Assembly (NCBI GenBank): GCA_020636435.1
Contig: JACJXX010000001.1
Coordinates: 4,812,501-4,876,500 of the forward strand
Length of the DNA stretch: 64,000 nucleotides
Source of the DNA: Lewinellaceae bacterium
Lineage (GTDB): Bacteria; Bacteroidota; Bacteroidia; Chitinophagales; Saprospiraceae
Direction of reading: 5' to 3'
The notes below the pieces were generated by a model that did not search any database, was not told where the DNA came from, and worked only from the letters and a program-made list of their open reading frames with translations. Positions within the stretch are counted from its first letter, which is position 1, and every line of letters starts with the position of its first letter. A program made the position numbers and the translations under genes. Below, piece after piece: positions 8,940 through 16,725 of this stretch.

Positions 8940-10109
8940 ATGAGGTTTAATAAAAAACACTTATATGGTTTTCTAATAGTTGTCTGCCTATTATGGTCTG
9001 CTATCTTTATAATCTCAATAGATAGCATCGGAGTAGACCTTGCAACAGAACGTGCTTCTTCTATCCTGAAAGTTATCGTAAAAGTACTAACGGTCATCAC
9101 ACTTCTTTTTGCAATATTTCTTACCCCTCCGTTTTTTAAAAATCTAATTGTCAAGGAATATCTGAAAGATGCCGTCAAGGCCATGCAATTGGCTGATATG
9201 GCAGTATATAAGGAGGCAGTCATTCTATTGGAGAAGCTGAATATGGTATCCCTGACAAACAGGATCGTGAGCAAAGAAGATTTAGTTTTCTTGGAAAAGG
9301 ATTTTTCCGCCCTACGACTTTTGGCATTGGAAGGAAAAAGGGAGACACTCACTTTGCTAACGCTAACGCATCGCCTGTTAAAGTTTCTGATTGAGGAATT
9401 TGATGAACAAAGTAAAACCAGGAAACTCACAAAAAATACTTTAAACATCTTCCTGGAAGATATACTTGTTGAGGTGATAGGCTTTTCTTCCTCTATTGTC
9501 CAGCTACCCAAAACTTCAGAACTGGAGAAAAGTAAGGTGATCAATGAAAAGATAAAATTCGTTAAAGCGCCACCGTTTGAGAACTTCAAGCACCTTCCCC
9601 GAGGGCTGGACTTTAAGGCGGATTCTCCGATACCTTTGATCTTTTTCGATTTTGTTAAATCTACGGGCGATATTCTTCTTTTTAGAGCTGCTGCTTTGGC
9701 ATTAGCCCCCAAACCTTTTCTCGCCAGACTTCTGAATCATTTAAAGATATATATTCCACCAGAGATAAAAAGCCAGGAGATTAAACAAATTACGGGAGAA
9801 AATTTAGAGCTCAGTTTAATCGGGTTTGTTTCCGTTAATAATCTTTCTACAGGTGGTCAAACGGTAAAAGCATATTACTCAAACCTGGACAGGTTTTTTG
9901 TGGTATTGGGAAGTCCTGAACCTGATTCTTTGAAGCAGAGCTTCTGGGACAGCTACCTTGATGGAGGTTTTTTTAAGGAAGTTGAAATAAAAAAGATTCG
10001 CAGAGGAGGGAAAGAGATCATAGAAATGACTTTTGAGGCGAGCGATGTACAAAGGTACTACAGTCAAAACAGGAGGAAATTCCATACGGCTATTAAAACT
10101 GACAAATAA
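8940..10109 (+). CDS. Hypothetical membrane-anchored protein
   Basis: A 389-residue protein not assigned to any family. Two membrane helices lie at the N-terminus (about residues 8-28 and 43-66, with FLIVVCLLWSAIFIISI in the first), followed by a long soluble part of about 320 residues that should be cytoplasmic. This part begins with an alpha-helical stretch (YLKDAVKAMQLADMAVYKEA) reminiscent of a helical repeat, and ends in a mixed alpha/beta region. Codon use and GC content are lower than in the housekeeping genes of the window. The stop shares one base with the start of the following broken helicase gene, suggesting that the two arrived or were transcribed together. Confidence 0.6.
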   Translation: MRFNKKHLYGFLIVVCLLWSAIFIISIDSIGVDLATERASSILKVIVKVLTVITLLFAIFLTPPFFKNLIVKEYLKDAVKAMQLADMAVYKEAVILLEKLNMVSLTNRIVSKEDLVFLEKDFSALRLLALEGKRETLTLLTLTHRLLKFLIEEFDEQSKTRKLTKNTLNIFLEDILVEVIGFSSSIVQLPKTSELEKSKVINEKIKFVKAPPFENFKHLPRGLDFKADSPIPLIFFDFVKSTGDILLFRAAALALAPKPFLARLLNHLKIYIPPEIKSQEIKQITGENLELSLIGFVSVNNLSTGGQTVKAYYSNLDRFFVVLGSPEPDSLKQSFWDSYLDGGFFKEVEIKKIRRGGKEIIEMTFEASDVQRYYSQNRRKFHTAIKTDK

Positions 10110-11210
10110 TGCCCAACTCCCAATCAAACACCGAAGAAATGATGGCCCAACTGGCCCTCACACCGCAGTCCATCGCCCAAACCTACCGTATGCCCAAGCA
10201 GGTGCAGAAAGGGCTGGCCAAGTTCTACCAGGAGTTCCCTAAAGCCACGAAAGCGGAAACCTGGCATGTAGAACCCATCGGTGCCTTCCGGGACCCCAAC
10301 CTGCGCACTGCCCGCGTCAATATACAATACCGCCTGGTGCTGCGCATCCCCTTCGACGGCGACCACACCTGGTACCTGCTCTGGGTCGACAACCACGATG
10401 AGGCCATGGCCTGGGCGGAGAATAAGGTGGTGGGACGGCCGCCTGGGGCTGGTGGAGTTCACTCAAAAGGAAGACCTCGGCCTGGGCTTTATGGAAAACA
10501 AGATCTTCGAAGCCGGCCTACAGGAGCAGTTCAGCCCCCTGGAGCTGATGAAAGAATACAGGGATATCATCCTGAAGTACGACTGCGAGACGGAAAGCGA
10601 TTACCGCCACGTGGCCCGCACCGGTCGGGGCTTTCGGCTGGGGAAAATACAAAGGGTTCAGATCTGGGACATCGTGCAGACCTATGAAGCCGAGCTGCAC
10701 GGGCTGGGCTACAAACACCTCGGGTGTTTTTACAACGAACTGGTGCACTACCTGCGGAGCCATCCGGACAAAGTTCCTTTCCGCCACATCGTCGCCGACG
10801 AGATACAGGACCTCGGCCTGGTCAAGCTGCGCATGCTGCGTGCCCTGGCACCCGCCGCCCGCAACGACCTCTTCCTGACGGGCGACCCTCTCCAGAAGAT
10901 TTACCCCGGAGATACCAATTTCAGCAAGGCCCGCATCGAGGTGCGCGGCCGACGCAGCCGAAAGCTGAAGATCAACCACCGCACCACCGAACAGATCCGC
11001 CGCTACGCCCTGCAGCCCATCCTCCAGCTGGACTTCGAAGATTTCGACGGCGAGATGGCCCGCAAGGACGGTTACATCTCCCTGCGCTCCGGCACAATAC
11101 CGAATTATGAGCTGTTCAGCTCGGTCGAAGAAGAGATGGATTGGGTGCTGGAAAGTGTCCGGTATTACACTGTGTCTCGCCGTAGCCTACGCCCGCTCCA
11201 AAACCCATAA
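10109..11210 (+). pseudogene. UvrD/Rep-like superfamily 1 helicase with N-terminal ParE-like domain, broken
   Basis: The first reading frame (10109 to about 10440) encodes a RelE/ParE-like domain: FRDPNLRTARVNIQYRLVLRI, then WYLLWVDNHDEAMAWAENK. This arrangement is known at the start of a group of UvrD-like helicases. After about 10440 the match continues in another frame (GRLGLVEFTQKED onwards) with helicase motifs: motif II as VADEIQDLG, motif III as LFLTGDPLQKIYPGD, motif IV as KLKINHRTTEQIRRY. The Walker A segment expected between ParE-like and motif II is absent, and the gene stops before motifs V and VI. It has therefore suffered a frameshift, an internal deletion and a 3' truncation. 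The product could not be an active helicase. Confidence 0.75.
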
Positions 11211-11220
11211 AAACTGGATG

Positions 11221-12483
11221 TTATCCCCTTCCGTCATCATAATATGCTATATCCCTAATTAATTTTGCCACTTCGACGGGAAACAATCCTGAATCTGATA
11301 CTTCAAGTTCAAGAACAAATTCTTTATCAATATTTGTTTTACCGGTCTTAATCCTTTCCCATGTTGTCGCTTCAACGGATTTCACATAAGTGATTATCAC
11401 ATGATAATCATCCCATGTTATTTTGGAATTTTTTAGCCGTTTCCAGGGAATAAATCCTTTTTCTTTGCCATTATACATAAAGTAAAGTCCGTTATGAGCA
11501 AAAACCAGGGCATCTGTAAATTTAGGATAAATTAGACGCCAGGCAGTGTCATCCAATACACCTGTTATCATCGCGTTATCAGGAATTCTTATTTTTGTTC
11601 GTAAGAATGCCTCTGTCTCGCTGTCAATATCTGATCTGGTATACAAATTTGCAGCTCTACCGCCTAATGCTGTTTTGAATTCCAGTAATATGTTGTTGAT
11701 ACGTATAATGTCTACGTGAGCAGGTTCTGCCAAAAAAGCATTTGAGCTAGAATAAAGCCTCTCCGTCAGGTTTTCAATAATAATCCGAAAAAAGTACATA
11801 TTCATGTCGTAGGCACCTCCCCCTAATCTCTTGCCATAATTCATGCCGCCATTATCAGGAGGGGCACTTTCAGACGAATCATAACTGCCGCCATCCATTC
11901 TTTCGGTATTGTCGTCAAATTGTATAACCTTTGCACTTTCCCAAGGAAAATCGGTTTCCTGAGCACTTGCCTTAAAGGCATTTTGCCCATCAAAAGCCTC
12001 TTCCAAGGTTGTTGCCTTTATACTCGCGGTGGCATAATTATCAGAAATACTAGCTATTCCTTTATCGCCAGACAATCTGGATTGCCAAAACTTTACCACA
12101 GGATTTATAGCAATTATTTTTACTATTGCAGAACCCGCCAAATAAACTATTTCGCACATTAGTTTATTTCTAATGGCAGCCAGGCAAACATAATGTGCAT
12201 ATCTTGGCAATTGGTCAAGCAATACATTCGAAATTACTTGCCAAATTTTTTGCCCATCTTTGGTCATTATGAAATAAGTAGTACTGTAACGATCTTCATA
12301 TTGGACTTCAATCTTCAATATGTCCTCTCTCTTTATTTCTGGCTCCAGGAGAGAGGCAACTTTATGGTATTCTGCCGCATTTATCTGGCGATTGTGCCCT
12401 TCAGCGAGCACTTTGGGCATGGGCATAATGGCAAAGGAGATAATGATGCCTGCAAATAAGATTCTCAGTGATCTAATATTCAT
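11221..12483 (-). CDS. Hypothetical exported protein
   Basis: A 420-residue protein with an N-terminal signal peptide (about residues 1-27, MNIRSLRILFAGIIISFAIM, ending near LAEG). The rest is soluble in appearance, with an acidic Gly/Ser/Asp-rich linker at about 195-225 (DDNTERMDGGSYDSSESAPP) between two mixed alpha/beta halves. No family is recognised. GC content is clearly lower than the window average, which with its place beside a broken helicase and orphan membrane genes suggests horizontal acquisition. It is convergent with the pseudogene, with only 10 bases between stops. Confidence 0.6.
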   Translation of the reverse strand: MNIRSLRILFAGIIISFAIMPMPKVLAEGHNRQINAAEYHKVASLLEPEIKREDILKIEVQYEDRYSTTYFIMTKDGQKIWQVISNVLLDQLPRYAHYVCLAAIRNKLMCEIVYLAGSAIVKIIAINPVVKFWQSRLSGDKGIASISDNYATASIKATTLEEAFDGQNAFKASAQETDFPWESAKVIQFDDNTERMDGGSYDSSESAPPDNGGMNYGKRLGGGAYDMNMYFFRIIIENLTERLYSSSNAFLAEPAHVDIIRINNILLEFKTALGGRAANLYTRSDIDSETEAFLRTKIRIPDNAMITGVLDDTAWRLIYPKFTDALVFAHNGLYFMYNGKEKGFIPWKRLKNSKITWDDYHVIITYVKSVEATTWERIKTGKTNIDKEFVLELEVSDSGLFPVEVAKLIRDIAYYDDGRG

Positions 12484-13067
12484 AGTTAAAAGGGATTTAG
12501 AGTGAAGATATACAAAATCAAGCTCTGAACCTGAACCAACCTAGCTAGGTAAATTAGGAGTTCTTTTTCTATTGAATGGGCAGACAAATTTATAAATAAA
12601 CGAAGATTATTTGATGAATGCAATATCCTGATTATGATTCTAGGGTTTTGTTGTTTATAAATATATTTGCTTGACATTGTACTAAAAAACAAATTCAATG
12701 ACTCAATAACGGCTACGAATAAAATTTTAGTTTGTTGTTGGTGTGTTTTTTTTCTAATGGTATTTTTCAGAGTATGATTCCCTCTTAGCCTAACAAATAT
12801 TTAGGCTTTTCACAGCTTACTTGATCTCTGAAACAGTATCTTGATGACTTCATTTCGGTATTCTTTAAGTACAATGGTGCACTAAAGTTTTGAATATTTT
12901 TGCTTTGAGCGGCATAAGTTGCCGGCCTGGAAAAAACGACTGACAGCAATTACGGTCGTTGGACCTGGGAATTACTGCCAAACACAAAAGAACGGTAACT
13001 CCGTACCAAACCTTACATACACTATCATAGCAATTGCAAGATTAGTTACAGGTGAAGCCTTGCCTAA
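12484..13067. other. AT-rich intergenic region, no gene seen
   Basis: This stretch of 584 bases is AT-rich and has frequent stops in all frames. The only open frame longer than 60 codons (12486-12698, reverse) is low in complexity and resembles no protein. No strong hairpin, tRNA or repeat was recognised. It probably contains the promoter of the 11221-12483 gene. Confidence 0.5.
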
Positions 13068-13412
13068 TTACTGCTGATCAGACCACACCGCCAGCTCATT
13101 CCCCGCCGGGTCCATGAAGTGAAACCTGCGGCCGCCCGGAAAAGAAAAAATATCTTTCGAAATTTTCCCGCCCGCTTCTACGATCCTGCCTTTGATCTCT
13201 TCCAGGTTTTGATGGTACAAAATGACAAGGGCCCCGTTTACAATTTTTTCGTCTGATTTTTCAAAACCCCCATCCAGGCCGCTATCGGCAAAGGCCACGT
13301 AGGCCGGGCCATAATCGGTGAAGGACCAACCAAAGGATTGGTGGTAAAATTGCTTAATTCTTTCGAGGTCATTGGCTTTGAACTCGACGTAATTGATGTG
13401 GTTGTTTTTCAT
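13068..13412 (-). CDS. VOC (glyoxalase/bleomycin-resistance-like) family protein
   Basis: A 114-residue single-domain protein of the vicinal oxygen chelate fold: HINYVEFKANDLERIKQFYHQSFGW opens the first beta-alpha-beta unit, and FHFMDPAGNELAVW closes the second with the metal-side Glu in GNELA. Family members bind a metal and act as isomerases, dioxygenases or drug-binding proteins. Which applies here cannot be told. The length and pattern fit the small lactoylglutathione-lyase-like subgroup common in Bacteroidota. It stands alone. Downstream (13413-13657) there are short inverted repeats such as TGCCTGC...GCAGGCA near 13520-13552 but no gene. Confidence 0.85.
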   Translation of the reverse strand: MKNNHINYVEFKANDLERIKQFYHQSFGWSFTDYGPAYVAFADSGLDGGFEKSDEKIVNGALVILYHQNLEEIKGRIVEAGGKISKDIFSFPGGRRFHFMDPAGNELAVWSDQQ

Positions 13413-13657
13413 ATTTATTTAATTTAGCTGGGTCAAGAAGTTTTGCCACTCCCGAAGGGATGCCTTACGGCAAAAGGCACCAAGACACTAAGGCCGCACT
13501 AAGGCTTCGTGCAATCTTAATGCCTGCCTGTGAGGCCACGGCCGAGCAGGCAGTTTTTTGTGTCTTAGTGGCAAGAAAACCGGGGTATGGGTCAGGCCAC
13601 CTAAAATAGTTGCCATTTTTTAAACCTATTATAGAGCAAGAGCTTAACAGACAACAA

Positions 13658-13885
13658 TCAGCCAACAACAATTTCTCCGCCGCCCCTTACTTTGTTCCCT
13701 CCGCTACCGGTGCCGGCGCTCCTTCTGCTTTTTTCAATAACTTCCAGCCGTTCTTTAAACTGAGGCTCCTCCACCGGCAAAGACACCATAGCGCTCACCT
13801 CTCCCGCCGGCGAGCGGATCACAGCAACCGGGTACAGCCCGCTGTTCCTGGCCCCTATCCTGAGTTCGAAGTTGAGGTATTCCAT
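13658..13885 (-). pseudogene. CHAT-protein-like N-terminal gene fragment
   Basis: From an ATG at 13885 a 75-residue frame reads MEYLNFELRIGARNSGLYPV, then AVIRSPAGEVSAMVSLPVEE. This pattern (start, aromatic strands, SPAGE, LP) resembles the first 50 residues of large Bacteroidota CHAT-domain proteins, which continue for hundreds of residues. Here it ends after a Gly-rich tail, with no repeat or protease domain. I read it as a truncated remnant. It lies 53 bases after the stop of the MG2-like gene on the same strand. The family link is from pattern memory and is moderately uncertain. Confidence 0.4.
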
Positions 13886-13938
13886 GATATGGTGTCTGTA
13901 TCTCCATAAATATATGCAATCTTGTGAATAATAGCGAT

Positions 13939-15615
13939 TCAAGGATAAACCCGATAAGCCACCCGCCCACAGCCCCATGCGCCATTCTGCCCCTGCGCCA
14001 CTATTTCAATACAAAAAGTACTGACGTCATCCGACTGTATAAAGTCCAGTTGAAGTTCGCCGTGCTCGTCGGTTTGGCCGTCCGGATTCCAATACAATTG
14101 AGGTTGCAGGAAAGGGGCGTGAGGGGCTATAGCACCTTCCTTCGGATGCAGGCCGGGGAAACCAACCTGGGGTTGTAGCCCATCGATCAAAAAGATATCT
14201 TCTTCTTCAGCCGGCGGAACGCTGAGGCCCGGCCGGCTGGTCTTTATCGTTGCCACTCCTCCGTGAATGCCCAGGGGGCCAAACCGCTGGCGGAGTTTTT
14301 CCCGGCCGTTAAACAACCCTACCTCTTCGACCTGAGCAATATCCAGCCCGGCAATGAAATTGGCATCCCAGGTCAGTTTGCCGTCAATGATGAAAAGCGG
14401 TTTGCCGGAATAGAAGCTTCGGGACTCAGAGTCAGAGTTGAACATCTTTGCGTTGAAGCGGCCATCTTTTTCCTCTTTAAATTTCAAGGCAGTGGTCACC
14501 TCTGCAAAAAACCTGGGAATGGACTCGAAACGGTCATAATTTTGGATCAGGTAACGATCGTCCGGGTCGAGCGGCTGAATGTTGAAAGAAGGGGCCTCCG
14601 GCTCTAATGCGTATTCAAGGTCATGGTGCGACTGGTAAATTTTTTTTCGTTGCCGGCTTGCCTGTAAATAGGATAAAACCTCGGGGGTATAAACCAATGC
14701 TCCTTTTTCCTCCAATTCGATATCCGACAGGATTTTAACCTTGATATCGTTGTACTGATAATCCACAAACTGAATGGGTTTGCTTCCGGAAAAATCCGGA
14801 AGGCTGAAAATGAAGCGGCCTTCCTCGTCCGATTTCAGGTAACTCATAACCTGCTCTTTGCTGGAATAAAGCCCCAATATGCCCACTTTCAGCGCCTGGC
14901 CGAGGCTGTCGCTTATGCTTCCCTGAAAAGAGATCATGCTATCCAGGGACAACCCGGTATTGGGTTCCAAAATCTTTCCGGCCACTATGTTCTCTTGTCC
15001 GGGAATAGGCCGGCCGGCCAGGGAATAATCCCTCACTGAAACGGACAGCCCGGCCGGAACAGGCTTGCCATTTTCATCCCGAATGCGAATCCTCGCCCGG
15101 ACATTCTCTCTCCTTCGAATGGAATCGGACAACAATTCAATGGACACCTGAAGGGAAGCTCCCGGCAATGGAATTGCATCCTTTTTTTCCCAGCTTGTTT
15201 CGGCTGCCGGCGGCGCCTCTGCCTGCAGGTCATTGTAAATCGGGATCAGCGCTTCCGCCAGGGCAACCGGTTCCTTGCTTGCCTGATCTGATCCTGAAAC
15301 CACGAGATGGTATACGCCCGGTTTTAAATCGAAGGGTATCTGGTAATATCCCTGCACAAAAGGTTGCCCATGAGTTTTGTGAAATACAGACGACAGCATC
15401 TGGCCTCCCTGATCCCAAATCCCAACTCTAACCGCAATATTTCTATCCTTGAAATGGATTGGAAAATATATTTTATACCAAATGGCCTCGCCAGTCACAT
15501 AAAAAGGCTTGCTGAGGTGTATAATGCATGGCCTGGAGTCTTCGGCCGGCAACGCATCAGCCGCCACCTGATAGACAAGAAAGGATATGAATAAACAAGA
15601 AAGATATCGTTTCAT
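13939..15615 (-). CDS. MG2-like/carboxypeptidase-regulatory exported protein with plug-like C-terminus
   Basis: A 558-residue exported protein with a signal peptide (about 1-20). After it comes a region like the MG2 beta-sandwich of alpha-2-macroglobulin homologues (LSKPFYVTGEAIWYKIYFP, then FDLKPGVYHLVVSG), a second beta domain near 150-200 with variable-surface wording (RARIRIRDENGKPVPAGLSV), and a C-terminal part resembling a TonB plug (FIIDGKLTWDANFIAGLD). Such proteins are common in Bacteroidota next to TonB receptors; their function is not established. It starts 9 bases downstream of the DUF4249 gene and should be the last gene of this operon. Confidence 0.75.
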   Translation of the reverse strand: MKRYLSCLFISFLVYQVAADALPAEDSRPCIIHLSKPFYVTGEAIWYKIYFPIHFKDRNIAVRVGIWDQGGQMLSSVFHKTHGQPFVQGYYQIPFDLKPGVYHLVVSGSDQASKEPVALAEALIPIYNDLQAEAPPAAETSWEKKDAIPLPGASLQVSIELLSDSIRRRENVRARIRIRDENGKPVPAGLSVSVRDYSLAGRPIPGQENIVAGKILEPNTGLSLDSMISFQGSISDSLGQALKVGILGLYSSKEQVMSYLKSDEEGRFIFSLPDFSGSKPIQFVDYQYNDIKVKILSDIELEEKGALVYTPEVLSYLQASRQRKKIYQSHHDLEYALEPEAPSFNIQPLDPDDRYLIQNYDRFESIPRFFAEVTTALKFKEEKDGRFNAKMFNSDSESRSFYSGKPLFIIDGKLTWDANFIAGLDIAQVEEVGLFNGREKLRQRFGPLGIHGGVATIKTSRPGLSVPPAEEEDIFLIDGLQPQVGFPGLHPKEGAIAPHAPFLQPQLYWNPDGQTDEHGELQLDFIQSDDVSTFCIEIVAQGQNGAWGCGRVAYRVYP

Positions 15616-15624
15616 TTTTGTCTT

Positions 15625-16725
15625 TTAATCCTCCCAATAATCCGGCTTTTCCAGGCTGCTGTTCGGCCGAAGCAAGCAATCATAACATACGGCATTCCTT
15701 TCCCCGTCGGCAAAAGACGACAAGCAAAATGGAGAGGGATAATAAGCGTCTTCCGGGCGGACACGCAGGCGGAAAGTATCCTGAACAGTGGCGTAAAAAT
15801 AACCAAAAACCTCCTCCTGCGGGTTGTCCGTATTCCTGATGTTTCCCCTTATCTTTCCGGGCGCCGGCTCGAAAAAACTCCCGGACCGTTCCACGATTTG
15901 CCGGGCCTGGTCCCAATATTCAAAAGCGCCTTCGCTTAATGATTGCTGGTAGACGGTGAGATAATACCCTTGAGAAAAACGGTAGTCCTGGCTGGTTTCC
16001 ACCAAAAGGAGCCTGCTGCTCAGGCTGCCGGAGCCGTTGGCCGGGCCATTAAAGATTTTAACTTTGCCCAGGTTTACAGCTTCTTTGTTATAACAGGTCT
16101 TCGGGAAAGCCGGAGAATTGGGGGTGGTTTCAATAAAACGGTAACAGCCTTCCGTCTCCCACTTCAAAAAAGATTTTTGGCTGCTATTCGCCGCCGATAA
16201 AGGAGTGTTGATAAAAAATTGCAAATAAGGGTTTGCCACGATGTTCCCCGCTTCATTAATTTCATCCCTGCTGACGAGTTCAATATCCATGGAAACCGGA
16301 TGAGGCACAGGCAGTAAAGGCTCCAGTTCGGATTCGTACACTACTCCGGCCCCGGCAACTACCCTGATCCGATAGGCATGCCCTTCCTGAACTACAAAAC
16401 CAGCCTGCCCTTCCGGTATTTCCAACTGAAACAGGCCCGGCCCGGAAGCCATCAAGTCAACGGCATTTTCATTTTCGTCCAGCAAACTGGCGCTGGCCGT
16501 TTCAACCGGCATGGGGCTGTCCAGGCCGCTGAATGGAGCTATCCTGGTGATGCTCACTGAAACAATAGAAGGCGTTCCCTTGATCAATTTCCCCTGAATG
16601 GCCAGGTTTTCCAGTTGGTTTTCCGAACTGTCAAAAGAAATCTCGTCCAGGCATCCGGATAACAAGCCGCTGCATATAGCGCAGAAGGCGACAAACAAAA
16701 AGAGGCGGTTTTTAGGCATGGTCAA
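15625..16725 (-). CDS. DUF4249 domain-containing lipoprotein
   Basis: A 366-residue protein with a lipoprotein signal: a hydrophobic stretch (NRLFLFVAFCAICSGLLSGC) ending at the lipid-modified Cys (about residue 25). The mature part begins with a beta domain near QGKLIKGTPSIVSVSIT and is typical of DUF4249 (PF14054), a Bacteroidota family of unknown function nearly always encoded with a TonB-dependent receptor. Its ATG overlaps the receptor's stop by four bases, indicating translational coupling. The location is therefore probably the outer membrane, as a partner of the receptor. An alternative start two codons in (MPKN) is equally possible. Confidence 0.88.
   Translation of the reverse strand: MTMPKNRLFLFVAFCAICSGLLSGCLDEISFDSSENQLENLAIQGKLIKGTPSIVSVSITRIAPFSGLDSPMPVETASASLLDENENAVDLMASGPGLFQLEIPEGQAGFVVQEGHAYRIRVVAGAGVVYESELEPLLPVPHPVSMDIELVSRDEINEAGNIVANPYLQFFINTPLSAANSSQKSFLKWETEGCYRFIETTPNSPAFPKTCYNKEAVNLGKVKIFNGPANGSGSLSSRLLLVETSQDYRFSQGYYLTVYQQSLSEGAFEYWDQARQIVERSGSFFEPAPGKIRGNIRNTDNPQEEVFGYFYATVQDTFRLRVRPEDAYYPSPFCLSSFADGERNAVCYDCLLRPNSSLEKPDYWED

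Noticed and set aside
12486..12698. Reverse open frame of 70 codons
   Set aside because: Low-complexity AT-rich sequence, no start context and no resemblance to any protein.
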